Of a stretch of DNA of 64,000 nucleotides, positions 52,204 through 61,118 are shown in pieces (position 1 is the stretch's first letter; every line of letters starts with the position of its first letter). The position numbers and the translations under genes were made by a program. The notes beneath the pieces were generated by a model. That model did no database searches. It had not been told where the DNA came from and saw only the letters and a program-made list of their open reading frames with translations. Origin of the DNA: an uncultured Opitutia bacterium (lineage in GTDB: Bacteria; Verrucomicrobiota; Verrucomicrobiia; Opitutales; Opitutaceae); assembly GCA_903839035.1 (NCBI GenBank), contig CAIMAQ010000042.1, forward strand, positions 1 through 64,000, in the 5' to 3' direction.

Positions 52204-53370
52204 GTGACCTCCCCCACCCCTGCCGCGGCCACAAACGAACCCGATCCGTGGTTCGCGAAGCTCCAGACCCGCGTCGCGGACCTGCTCGAGCATGCGCGCC
52301 GGCCTCATCCGCTCGGCGTCACCTCGTACACTCCGGCCGCCTTCGGCGCGGAATACCCGGCGCTCTACCTGCGCGACTTTACCTACATGGCGGAGTCGGC
52401 GCCGGAATTCATCCCGCCCGGGCACGTGCGCGCCATCCTCGCGTTGTTCGCGGCCCACGTGTCACCCGAGGGCCTTTGCCCGGAGCGCATCAGCAATGAC
52501 GGCGAGGTCATCTACACCTGCCATGGCGGACGCCCGGTGACGGACGCCCCCCTGTTCCTCGCCAAGCTGGCCCGCGCCCACCTGCGCCACGGCGGCGACA
52601 TGGGTTTTCTCGCGGAGATCTTCCCCGTGCTCGAGCGGACCTTCGCCACCGTGCCGGTCGAAGCGGTGACCGGTCTGGTGTGGATCGATCCCGACCATCC
52701 GCACACCGCCTACGGCTTCACGGACACGATCGCGATCACGGGGCGGCATTTTTTCTGCTCACTGCTGCGCCTGGAGGCCGCGGAAATCCTGGCTGAACTG
52801 GCGGACCGGCTCGGTCAGCGCGAATCCGTCGAATGCTACACCGCCGAGGCGGCGCGCATCCGCGCGAGTCTCGATCATCTCTGGTCGCCCGAGGCCGCGC
52901 TGTACCTGGCCGGCTCGGTGGATTGCCGCCAGCCCGACGTGTGGGGCTCGGCCTATGCGGGGGCCATCGGCGCCCTGGCTCCAGCGCGGCACCGCCTGGT
53001 CGCCGCCACGCTACTGGCCGGGCGCGAGCGCTTTCTCCTCCGTGGCCAGGTCCGGCACCTGCCGCTGCCGGAATTCTGGCAGCGCCGCGTGGTCATCGCG
53101 GAGTGGACCGAACCGGGCACTTTTCAAAACGGACCGTACTGGGCCACGGCCTCAGGATGGATGGCGGAGATGTTTGAGCTGGCCGCGCCCGGCACCGGCC
53201 TCGCCTTGCTGCACGAACTCGCCGCCGACTTCGAAACCCACGGCATCTGGGAATGCATCGGCCCCGATGGCTACGCGCGCGTCGCCAACAACCTTTCCTC
53301 CGCCTGCCTGCCTTATGCCGCGTGGAAAAAACTCCGTGCCACCGCCGCTAACCTGCGCCCACGGTCCTGA
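52204..53370 (+). CDS. six-hairpin glycosidase-like protein
   Basis: About 388 residues from GTG 52204. Predicted (alpha/alpha)6 toroid: YLRDFTYMAESAPEF near 60, FGFTDT-like YGFTDTIAITGRHFFCS, a WGSAYAGAIGAL stretch and a WTEPGTFQNGPYWATASGW segment with conserved aromatic and acidic residues. It resembles glycoside hydrolases of the glucoamylase-like clan, but I cannot name a family. No signal peptide. The longer reading from 51895 is rejected because it would begin inside tmRNA. It opens the run toward the MocDE-like pair. Confidence 0.72.
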   Translation: MTSPTPAAATNEPDPWFAKLQTRVADLLEHARRPHPLGVTSYTPAAFGAEYPALYLRDFTYMAESAPEFIPPGHVRAILALFAAHVSPEGLCPERISNDGEVIYTCHGGRPVTDAPLFLAKLARAHLRHGGDMGFLAEIFPVLERTFATVPVEAVTGLVWIDPDHPHTAYGFTDTIAITGRHFFCSLLRLEAAEILAELADRLGQRESVECYTAEAARIRASLDHLWSPEAALYLAGSVDCRQPDVWGSAYAGAIGALAPARHRLVAATLLAGRERFLLRGQVRHLPLPEFWQRRVVIAEWTEPGTFQNGPYWATASGWMAEMFELAAPGTGLALLHELAADFETHGIWECIGPDGYARVANNLSSACLPYAAWKKLRATAANLRPRS

Positions 53371-53471
53371 CCCTGCCCGGCTTCCCCGGGCCGGCTTGAT
53401 GGTTACTCCATTGTCTTGCTCGTCCCGCGCGCGTCGTTTTCCCTCAGGCGCCGTACCTGCTTTTTTACCCC

Positions 53472-54545
53472 ATGCCGACTGCCCTTGCCCCCCGCGACTA
53501 CAGCCTGACCGGACCGGAGAACCGACGGGCCGGGGAGCGCGGCCTCGCCGACGCCGAGTGGTATACGTGCCTGATTCCCCGCTCGCGACTGAAGGAGCTG
53601 ATGCAGCGGCGCGACGGCCCCGCCATCCGTGACACCCTGCTGTGGTTCGCGCTGCTGATCATCACGGGGACTCTCGGCTGTCTGACCTGGGGCACGTGGT
53701 GGACGATCCTGCCGTTCACGGTGTATGGCGTCCTCTACGGCTCGTGCTCCGACTCCCGCTGGCATGAGAGCCTGCACCGGACCGCGTTCAAAACCGTCTG
53801 GATGAACGACGCCCTCTACGAACTCGCGTCCTTCATGGTCCTGCGCGAATCGGTGCCCTGGCGCTGGAGCCACACCCGGCACCACACCGACACTATCATC
53901 GTGGGCCGCGACCCGGAGATCGCCGTGCCGCGTCCGCCGGACCTCCTCGGCCTCGCCCTGAGTTTCTTCAGCCTGAAGAGCGGCCCGCGCGAATTCCACC
54001 GCATGACGCTGCATAGTTTTGGCCGCCTCACGCCCGGCGAGGCCACCTACATCCCGGAAATCGAGCGGCCCAAGGTCTACCGCAACGCCCGCATCTACCT
54101 CGCGATCTATCTCGCCGTCATCGCCACCGGGGTCGCCACCCGCAGCTTCCTCCCCCTCATGCTCGTGGGGTTCCCCTCGTTTTACGGCGCCTGGCTGCTC
54201 CTCGTTTTCGGTCTCACCCAGCACGCCGGCCTCGCCGAGGATGTCCTCGACCACCGGCTCAACTGCCGGACGGTCTACATGAATCCCGTCCTGCGGTATC
54301 TTTACTGGGAGATGAACTACCACGTGGAGCACCATATGTTCCCCTTGGTGCCATACCACGCGCTGGGCCACCTGCATCAGGAGTTGAAGGCCGACATGCC
54401 CAAACCCTACGACGGACTCTGGGCCGCCTACCGCGAAATCATCCCCACCCTGCTCCGGCAGACGAAGGATCCAGCCTACCACGTGCAACGCCTGCTGCCC
54501 GCCTCCGCGCGCGCCCTGGGTTCCACCCCGCAGCCTGCCAGCTGA
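53472..54545 (+). CDS. membrane fatty-acid-desaturase/hydroxylase (MocD-like)
   Basis: 357 residues, integral membrane di-iron protein. The histidine boxes are HESLH near 97, HTRHH near 134 and HVEHH near 285, plus QHAGL. It is followed after 9 bases by a Rieske ferredoxin, the same arrangement as mocD/mocE of rhizopine catabolism, where the pair is thought to remove a methyl group from a methylated inositol amine. The substrate could be a methoxy sugar or a lipid. It is not closely similar to the 4018 desaturase. Confidence 0.85.
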   Translation: MPTALAPRDYSLTGPENRRAGERGLADAEWYTCLIPRSRLKELMQRRDGPAIRDTLLWFALLIITGTLGCLTWGTWWTILPFTVYGVLYGSCSDSRWHESLHRTAFKTVWMNDALYELASFMVLRESVPWRWSHTRHHTDTIIVGRDPEIAVPRPPDLLGLALSFFSLKSGPREFHRMTLHSFGRLTPGEATYIPEIERPKVYRNARIYLAIYLAVIATGVATRSFLPLMLVGFPSFYGAWLLLVFGLTQHAGLAEDVLDHRLNCRTVYMNPVLRYLYWEMNYHVEHHMFPLVPYHALGHLHQELKADMPKPYDGLWAAYREIIPTLLRQTKDPAYHVQRLLPASARALGSTPQPAS

Positions 54546-54554
54546 GCCCGCCCC

Positions 54555-54872
54555 ATGGCCGAAATGTGGATTGATGCCGTTAACGCCGCCGACATCGCGC
54601 GGGAGGATGTCCTCCGCTTTGACCTCGGGGAACGCACCTTCGCCCTTTACCGGACGCAGGACGATCGTTACTTCGCCACAGACGGCCTGTGCACTCACGC
54701 CAAGGTCCACCTCGCCGGCGGCTTTGTCCTCGACCAGGTGATCGAGTGCCCAAAGCACAACGGCCGGTTTAATTTCACGACGGGTCAGGCGATGGGCGCC
54801 CCGGCGTGCGTGAACCTCAAAACCTATCCGACGAAGGTGGAGGCCGGCCGGCTCTGGGTGAACATCGCCTGA
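54555..54872 (+). CDS. Rieske [2Fe-2S] ferredoxin (MocE-like)
   Basis: 105 residues. The cluster ligands are C46/H48 (CTH) and C65/H68 (CPKH), 16 residues apart, with the Gly/Phe context (HNGRFNFTTG) of small soluble Rieske ferredoxins. It should feed electrons to the desaturase-like oxygenase encoded 9 bases upstream. A separate NAD(P)H reductase is not visible nearby. Confidence 0.93.
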   Translation: MAEMWIDAVNAADIAREDVLRFDLGERTFALYRTQDDRYFATDGLCTHAKVHLAGGFVLDQVIECPKHNGRFNFTTGQAMGAPACVNLKTYPTKVEAGRLWVNIA

Positions 54873-54913
54873 CCCCGAAATCGAATCATCTGTCGGGCTA
54901 TGCCCTATTTTCG

Positions 54914-54992
54914 AGGTAGGGCGGGTCTTCGACCCGCCCTCGATCGAACCGCTCGCTCCAGTCAGGGCGGGTCAAAGACCCGCCCTACCCCC
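54914..54992. repeat. TAGGGCGGGTC double-palindrome repeat, copy B
   Basis: GGTAGGGCGGGTCTTCGACC and, further on, GGGCGGGTCAAAGACCCGCC form two hairpins that are also complementary to each other. It lies between the Rieske gene and the DUF4450 gene. Frames read through it, so long N-terminal extensions of the next gene are artefacts. Confidence 0.85.
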
Positions 54993-55073
54993 GACACGCG
55001 CCCGAGAAAAACTTTGTGTCGCACCCCGCCGCCGCCTTGCTGTGACGCGCCCCGTCCCTTTTCCGACCGCGCC

Positions 55074-58000
55074 ATGCCCGACTCTCCCGCTTCCCGCGCC
55101 CGCACCGCCGCAACTGAACGCCCCACCCGCTACTCCGCGCGCGCCGGCGCGATCATCGGGCACAACCTGGGCGGCTGGTTCAACCGGCCGCTCTACCTCG
55201 CGCATACCAATGCCTTTGTCCTCGCCGGCGACCGTCCCCTCCTGCGCTTCGCCAGCGGCAAAACCCTGCATGGCACGTTCGGCCTGGGCGTGGTCCGCGG
55301 TCAAAAGTCGGCCTGGCTCCACGCGTTCTCCGACCTCACCTTTGAATACCGCGCGGCCCACGCAGCTTGGATTGCCCGCGACCGCGCGTTTCCCGGGCTC
55401 GAGCTGCGACTCGAAGTCGTGGGGGAGGAACGCGGCGTGGCCTTCTGTGCCCGCCTGACCGTCCTCCGCGCGCGTCCCACGGATCGCCTCGTCTGGTTTT
55501 ACGGCGGCGCCCACGCCTGGCCCAAGGATCCGCTTAACTGGGATCTGGATCCCCATCGGACCCCGCGCTTTCTCCCCGAGGGCTTCGATCCCGCGCTGTG
55601 CCGCGCCAATCGCGTGCAGGTTTCCGTCGCCGGTTTTGTGCTGGCACCCGCCCAGGCGAAGACCGCCGCAACATTCGGCCAATGCGATGCGACGTCCCGG
55701 ATCCGGCGGGGCGATGCCTCGCGTTTCCCGCGTCCCGCAGATCTCTCCGCCTCGTCTGCCGGTAGCCAGCCGTTGGCGACCGGCGAGTTCAACGCGGCCG
55801 AACAGCCGGTCGTGCATTGGAAGTTCACGCGGATCAATTCATCCGCCGCCTCGCCGCACCGCCCGGGTCGTCCCGTCGCAGCCTTTGCCCGCGGGCTTCG
55901 CCGCTCGGCCGCGCTGGCCGGCCGACTGGTGGTCGAAACTCCCGAGCCACGCCTCAATGCGGCTGCGTCCGCGCTGGCGGCGGCCATTGACGGCGCCTGG
56001 TATCCGCCGGTGTTCCGCCACGGGGCCATGCTCTGGAACCGCGCCTATCCCGGCTGGCGCACCGTCTTTGGCGGCACCGTCCTCGGCTGGCACGACCGTG
56101 TGAAGGCGCAGGCGAAATATTACGCGGGTCACCAGGTCACGTCGAACCGGCGCCAGTCCCTGGAACTGAATCCGAAGATCCAGCTCACCCTGCCCGCGAA
56201 GAACTCCCGTTTCTACGGCCGTGGCCGCATCCTCGGCGGTCAGGGCGTGTACAACATGCAGTCGCAGTTCTTCGACCAGCTGATCCACGCGTGGCAATGG
56301 ACTGGCGACGCCGCGCTTGAGGCCCGGCTCCGGCCGGCACTGGAGCTGCACCTCGAGTGGCTGAAGGACTGCTTCGATCCGGATGACGACGGGCTCTACG
56401 AGAGCTTCGTCAACGTCTGGCCCACCGACTCGGTCTGGTTTGCGGGCGGCGGGGCGACGGAGGAAACCGCGTACGCGTTTCGCGCCCACACCGCCGCCGC
56501 ACAGCTCGCGCAGCGCGCGGGCGACGGCCCTGCGGCACGGCGTCATACCCGGCAGGCCGCGCGCATCCGCGCGGCGTTCCAGCAAAAGCTCTGGATGTCC
56601 GCGCCCGGCCACGCGGGATTGTACCGCGAGCAGCACGGCGAGCAGCGGCTGCACCCGGATGCGTGGCTCTACAGTATTTTTCTCCCGATTGACGCCGGTC
56701 TCCTCGATCTGTTGCAGACTGCTTCGTCCCTCCGCTTCACCGAAACCAGCCTGCAGAACGACCGGATGCCGTTTGGCGGCCGGCAGGTGTGGACGTCCAA
56801 TTTCGTGCCAGCGATCTGGTCCGTGCGCGAGCGCTGGGCCGGCGACAATCATCACCTTGCCCTCGCCTACTTTCAGGCCGGGCTGGCGGCAGATGGCTGG
56901 GATGTCTTCCGCGGCACGTTTCTCCACACCGCTTTTGACTCCTACGTACCCGGTGATTTCGGGGCCCCGGCCGGCGGCACGGATTTCGGTGACAGCACCC
57001 ACATGTTTGCCCGGACACTCGTCGAGGGCCTGTTCGGCATCGCGCCTGACCGGCCGAACGGCGTCGTTCGCATCGCACCGCAGTTCCCGGCCGGATGGGA
57101 GCACGCCCGGCTCCAGTCGCCCGACGCGCACCTGCGCTACCGCCGGCAGGGTCAGGAAATGTCGCTCGAAGTCGAGTTGACCCAGCCGTCGAAGCTCGAG
57201 GTCATCCTGCCCGTGCAGGCGCGCGACATCGCCGCCGTCACGGTCAATGGCCGGCCCGCGCGGTGGACAGCCCAGCCCGGCTTTGGCCGCACGCTCGTGC
57301 GGATCAAGATCTCCTCCACCCGGCATGCACTCATCGCCGTGACTACGGCGGCGACCGTGCCGGACCGCGGCGGCGTAAAAATTTCCGGCGTGACCGGTGA
57401 ACGCGTCGTGTTGCGCTCGGCCGCAGGCCCGGTCGTCTCATTTTCCGACCCGCAAGGCGTGCTCACCGATGCGCGGGTCCAGCGTGGCACCGTGACCGGC
57501 CGCCTGACGGCGAACGCCGGCAGCCACACGGTGTTTGCCCGCGTGCGCTGCGGCGCGCTGCCGCAGTGGGAGCGGTTCCAGGTGCAGCTTTCCAACCCGG
57601 TCGCGGATCGCGCCGCGGCCGCGCAACGGCTCGACCGCGTGCCCGGACGGCCGGACTGGCAGTGCGTGGACCTCGCGCCAGCGCTCAACGGCGACATCCG
57701 CACAATCTACCAGCAACGCTACCTCACGCCGCGGCCACCGACCATGTCCGCGCGGATCGGCACGGACGGCTACACGCCGTGGACTTTCCTGTATTGGAAC
57801 AGCTTCCCGCCCGTCATCCAACTCGACGGCGTCCCGGCGCTGCTCACCGGCCCCGCCCGCGACCAACTGCGCACGCCGCAGGGCGTGCCCTTCGCGTGGC
57901 CCGGGGAGGCGCGCAATGTGGCCTTCACGTCGCAGTGGGACAACTGGCCCGAGTCCGTGACCGTGCCGGTCGGCTGCGCGGGCGACGCGGTATGGTTCCT

Positions 58001-58370
58001 CGTCGGCGGCTCGACCAACCCGATGCAAGGCCGGATCGCGAACGCCGTGCTGCGCATGCTTTACGCCGATGGCACCGTGGAAACCCTCGAGCTGGTTCCG
58101 CCGGTCAACTACTGGAACCTCAGCCCGATCAAGCCCGTCATCACCGCCCCGGGCCAGGCGAGCCGCTTCGACTACACGGCACCGGCGGATGCGTATTGCG
58201 TGCCGAAAGTGTGGCCGCAGACCGTCCAGCTCGGTGAAAATTGCCGCGCAATGCTCCTCGGCTGGCGGCTGCGGCGTGGCCAGGTCCTGCGCAGCGTCAC
58301 GCTGCAGACCCTTTCCTCCGAGGTCGTCGTGGGTCTGATGGGGCTGTCCGTGATGAACCCCGTCAAGTGA
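55074..58370 (+). CDS. DUF4450-domain protein (large glycan-active enzyme)
   Basis: 1098 residues. An N-terminal beta region (about 20-300; HNLGGWFNRPLYLAHTNAFVLAGDRPLLRFASG is the DUF4450 opening) precedes a toroidal helical region with GQGVYNMQSQFFDQLIHAWQWTGD and WLKDCFDPDDDGLYESFVN. A C-terminal beta domain follows. The layout resembles glycoside hydrolases of the GH95/GH65-like architecture, but the activity is unknown. No clear signal peptide. ATG 55074 is chosen because upstream codons lie in a repeat. Confidence 0.8.
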   Translation: MPDSPASRARTAATERPTRYSARAGAIIGHNLGGWFNRPLYLAHTNAFVLAGDRPLLRFASGKTLHGTFGLGVVRGQKSAWLHAFSDLTFEYRAAHAAWIARDRAFPGLELRLEVVGEERGVAFCARLTVLRARPTDRLVWFYGGAHAWPKDPLNWDLDPHRTPRFLPEGFDPALCRANRVQVSVAGFVLAPAQAKTAATFGQCDATSRIRRGDASRFPRPADLSASSAGSQPLATGEFNAAEQPVVHWKFTRINSSAASPHRPGRPVAAFARGLRRSAALAGRLVVETPEPRLNAAASALAAAIDGAWYPPVFRHGAMLWNRAYPGWRTVFGGTVLGWHDRVKAQAKYYAGHQVTSNRRQSLELNPKIQLTLPAKNSRFYGRGRILGGQGVYNMQSQFFDQLIHAWQWTGDAALEARLRPALELHLEWLKDCFDPDDDGLYESFVNVWPTDSVWFAGGGATEETAYAFRAHTAAAQLAQRAGDGPAARRHTRQAARIRAAFQQKLWMSAPGHAGLYREQHGEQRLHPDAWLYSIFLPIDAGLLDLLQTASSLRFTETSLQNDRMPFGGRQVWTSNFVPAIWSVRERWAGDNHHLALAYFQAGLAADGWDVFRGTFLHTAFDSYVPGDFGAPAGGTDFGDSTHMFARTLVEGLFGIAPDRPNGVVRIAPQFPAGWEHARLQSPDAHLRYRRQGQEMSLEVELTQPSKLEVILPVQARDIAAVTVNGRPARWTAQPGFGRTLVRIKISSTRHALIAVTTAATVPDRGGVKISGVTGERVVLRSAAGPVVSFSDPQGVLTDARVQRGTVTGRLTANAGSHTVFARVRCGALPQWERFQVQLSNPVADRAAAAQRLDRVPGRPDWQCVDLAPALNGDIRTIYQQRYLTPRPPTMSARIGTDGYTPWTFLYWNSFPPVIQLDGVPALLTGPARDQLRTPQGVPFAWPGEARNVAFTSQWDNWPESVTVPVGCAGDAVWFLVGGSTNPMQGRIANAVLRMLYADGTVETLELVPPVNYWNLSPIKPVITAPGQASRFDYTAPADAYCVPKVWPQTVQLGENCRAMLLGWRLRRGQVLRSVTLQTLSSEVVVGLMGLSVMNPVK

Positions 58371-58397
58371 GTCGGGCCGGCACTGCGGCCCGACCCT

Positions 58398-58937
58398 TCA
58401 CTCCGTCGGCCAGCCCTTCGCGTTCCGCAGGCGGATGCCACTGGCGTGCACGGTCGAGCTCCAGACGTCCTTCCACGGCAGCAGCGAATCGACGACCCGC
58501 AGCTCCGTGCCGCTCTCCTTCAGTTTCGCCGGCAGATCGGTCAGCGTGACCTTGTCCAGGGGATTGACCGCCACCCGTGACACCCACATGCCGGCATCCT
58601 TGGTGTCCTGAAACATCCCCGCCGGCATCTCGTAGCGGATAACCTTGCCCAGTTGCAGGCGCTCGAGCCAGTCACGCTCGATGATCGCCAGCGGCTGCTT
58701 CGGGTTGACCTCAAGCCACCGCTCCGCGTCCGCCGCCGTGGTTTTCGACGTGGCCCAGAGCAGGATCCGCGGACATTCCCGCGGGAAAAGGTACATCCGC
58801 TGGTACGATTCCTCGATGGCCCACACCAGGGGACTGTTCAGCCATTCCCGACCCACAGGCCGGTTGGAGGCGCCCTGCACGGGACGCGGGATGAACTTGG
58901 AGATCGCAGGATCCTCGGAGTAGTGAAACAGGCGCAT
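58398..58937 (-). CDS. DUF6886-like protein
   Basis: 179 residues opening MRLFHYSEDPAISKFIPRP, which I recall as the DUF6886 signature. CPRILLWATS and MYLFPRECPR follow in the middle. The second half contains DTKDAGMWVSRVAVNPLDKV. No membrane or signal segments. The function is unknown; the opening His/Tyr/Ser resembles RNA 2'-phosphotransferase or ADP-ribosyl-type folds only loosely. It is convergent with the DUF4450 gene, 27 bases away. Confidence 0.7.
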   Translation of the reverse strand: MRLFHYSEDPAISKFIPRPVQGASNRPVGREWLNSPLVWAIEESYQRMYLFPRECPRILLWATSKTTAADAERWLEVNPKQPLAIIERDWLERLQLGKVIRYEMPAGMFQDTKDAGMWVSRVAVNPLDKVTLTDLPAKLKESGTELRVVDSLLPWKDVWSSTVHASGIRLRNAKGWPTE

Positions 58938-59090
58938 TGTCTCGGCATTTTTGCAAAGCCGCGGGAATCCACGCGATTTGAAAACACCCCGCCAGCCGGT
59001 CGATTTTTACGTAGGGCGCGCGGGTTGCGCCGGACCCGCAAGGCACTTGCCGCGGGCCCGCCCCCGGCCCAAGTTGCGGGACCTGACGTG

Positions 59091-61034
59091 ATGAAAAATT
59101 CCACCCGCCGCGTGTTTCTCAAGGACGCCGCCCTTCTCGCCGCCAGCCTGCCGGCCGCCTCCCTGCTCCTCCCGCGCCCCTTGCTCGCCGCCACCACTCC
59201 CGCTTCCTCCGGTCCGCAACCCACTCCGCCGCCCATGCCCGCCTCCACCCCGATCCGGCGCGATGCTTTCCGCGCCTACCTGCTCCGCGCCCTTGAAGCC
59301 AAACTCCCCGGCATCTTCGAACACGCCCGGCCCAGCGGCCAGTTCGGCACTGACCCGTGGGTCGTCGGCGACCAGAACTCCATCCTCACCCTCGCCCTGC
59401 TCTACCACTGCGAGGGCGGCCCGCACTATCGCGATCCGGCATTGCTCGAACACATCGCGGCCGGCGGACGCTTCCTGCGCGCCCGGCAGGACGCGAAGGG
59501 CATGTACCCCTTCGACAAGAAGGACGGCTCGAACTGGGGCCCCATCTACATGCCGTGGACCTATCTCCGCTGGATGGTCACCTACCAGCTGATGGTGGCG
59601 GACCTCTCGCCCGCCGACCGCGCCACATGGACGGAAGGCCTGACCCTCGGCTACGGCGGCATCGCGGCGACCGAACTCAGCTCCCACAGCAACATCTATC
59701 CCGGCCCGCTCACCGGTGCCCCGCCGCTCCAGCCGGGTGAAGTCCGGCCGTGGATTCACAACATTCCCTGTCACCACGCCGCCGGCCTCTTCATCGCGGC
59801 CCGCCAGTTCGGGCGGCCCGAGTGGGAAAAGCAGGCGCGCGAGTACATGCAGCTGGTCATCGCCGCGCAGTCGCCGCACGGCTGGTGGACCGAGCACCGC
59901 GGCCCGGTCGTGCTGTACAACCGCGTCTACATCGAGGCCCTCGGCATCTACCACGCCCTCAGCGGCGACGAGGCCGTCCGGCCCGCGCTGGAGCACGGCA
60001 ATATTTTTCACCTCAACTATCTCTATCCGGATGGCTCGGCGATCGAGACCGTGGACGAGCGCAACCCGTACGGTCCCCTCAAGGTCAGCCACGATGCCGC
60101 CGGCAAGGTGCGCTACGTGACGCCCCAGGCCTCGATTCACCCCGGGCTCTATTTCACCGACGCCGGACGCGCCCAACTCGCCCACCAATGGCCCATCGTC
60201 GCCGGCCGCGACCCGGCGGAGCTCGACGCGGACTTCCTCTACCTCTTCCTTCCGAAGGATGACGCCGGCTTTGTCTTCACCGGCCAGCCGGACCGCCGCC
60301 ACCGGATGGGCGCCGACGCCCTCATCGCCCGCGAGGACCCGTGGTTGGTCAGCCTTTCCGCCTACTGTTGCGCCCGCACGCCCAACCGTTTCATCCAGGA
60401 CCGGCAGAACCTGCTCAGCATCTTTCACCGCGACTCCGGCCTCATCCTCGGCGGCGGCAACACCAAGCTGCAGCCGCTCTGGAGTACGCTGACCGTCGGC
60501 GACACCAAGCTGCTCACCCCTATCGGCGCCAAGCGCGAAACCAACCTGGCACCCGACGTGGCCCTGTCCTACGCGCCCGACCACTGCGAAATCACCGAGC
60601 CCGCCCCGAACCGCTGGACGCAACGCATCTCCGCCGCCGGCGCCGTCGCCGATCTCACCTGCGAGATCCTGTCCGACCGCAAACTCCGCCTCTCCGTCGC
60701 GCTCGTACAGGCCGCGCCCGACGGACGCCTCGCCACGGTCCACCTCACGTTCCTGCCGTATCCCGAAAGCCCCGTCACCTTCTCCGACGGCACGCGCGCG
60801 GACATTGCCGCCGCCAGCCTGTGGGAAAAATCCGGTGTCACGACTGTCGGCCATCACAACTGGCAGCTTACGCTGCCGGCCACCGCGCAGGTCGCGTGTC
60901 CCGTGCTGCCGCACAACCCGTATTCCAGCGACGGCCACGCCGAAGCCACGGAAGGCCGCCTCGTCGTCTCCCTGCCCCTGGGTACGAAGGAGCAAAGCCA
61001 CAGCCTCACGCTGACGGTGGCCAAGCAAACCTAA
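59091..61034 (+). CDS. Tat-exported protein with toroid-like fold, probably glycan-related
   Basis: 647 residues. A twin-arginine signal (TRRVFLKDAALLAASLPAAS) is followed by a Pro/Ser linker. A helical toroid-like domain comes next (about 60-380: PWVVGDQNSILTLALLYHCEGG, WGPIYMPWTYLRWMVTYQL, NIPCHHAAGLFIAARQFG), and a C-terminal beta domain ends it. I do not recognise a named family; the fold resembles polysaccharide lyases and glycosidases. Upstream extension from 58653 overlaps the opposite-strand DUF6886 gene and is rejected. Confidence 0.75.
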   Translation: MKNSTRRVFLKDAALLAASLPAASLLLPRPLLAATTPASSGPQPTPPPMPASTPIRRDAFRAYLLRALEAKLPGIFEHARPSGQFGTDPWVVGDQNSILTLALLYHCEGGPHYRDPALLEHIAAGGRFLRARQDAKGMYPFDKKDGSNWGPIYMPWTYLRWMVTYQLMVADLSPADRATWTEGLTLGYGGIAATELSSHSNIYPGPLTGAPPLQPGEVRPWIHNIPCHHAAGLFIAARQFGRPEWEKQAREYMQLVIAAQSPHGWWTEHRGPVVLYNRVYIEALGIYHALSGDEAVRPALEHGNIFHLNYLYPDGSAIETVDERNPYGPLKVSHDAAGKVRYVTPQASIHPGLYFTDAGRAQLAHQWPIVAGRDPAELDADFLYLFLPKDDAGFVFTGQPDRRHRMGADALIAREDPWLVSLSAYCCARTPNRFIQDRQNLLSIFHRDSGLILGGGNTKLQPLWSTLTVGDTKLLTPIGAKRETNLAPDVALSYAPDHCEITEPAPNRWTQRISAAGAVADLTCEILSDRKLRLSVALVQAAPDGRLATVHLTFLPYPESPVTFSDGTRADIAAASLWEKSGVTTVGHHNWQLTLPATAQVACPVLPHNPYSSDGHAEATEGRLVVSLPLGTKEQSHSLTLTVAKQT

Positions 61035-61107
61035 GGTTCCTCACGCAAAGCCGCTAAGCCGAAGAGGTCCGACCCTTTGCGCCTCTGCGCCTTTGCGTGA
61101 AAAACCT
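61034..61107. repeat. CACGCAAAG inverted repeat
   Basis: GGTTCCTCACGCAAAGCCGC is mirrored by a right arm GCCTTTGCGTGAAAAACC. It fills the gap between two convergent genes and looks like a transcript end. Similar inverted repeats built on ctttgcgcctttgcg are familiar in related genomes. Confidence 0.7.
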
Positions 61108-61118
61108 TCCGTCGATTC

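Noticed and set aside
54900-55073. N-terminal extension of the DUF4450 protein
   Set aside because: Codes through the double-palindrome repeat, giving Pro/Arg-rich nonsense.
58653-59090. N-terminal extension of the Tat-exported protein
   Set aside because: Overlaps the opposite-strand DUF6886 gene and would bury the Tat signal 146 residues inside.
59007-61028. A 673-codon minus-strand frame opposite the Tat-exported protein
   Set aside because: Gly/Val/Glu-rich antisense composition typical of GC-rich shadows, with no motifs.
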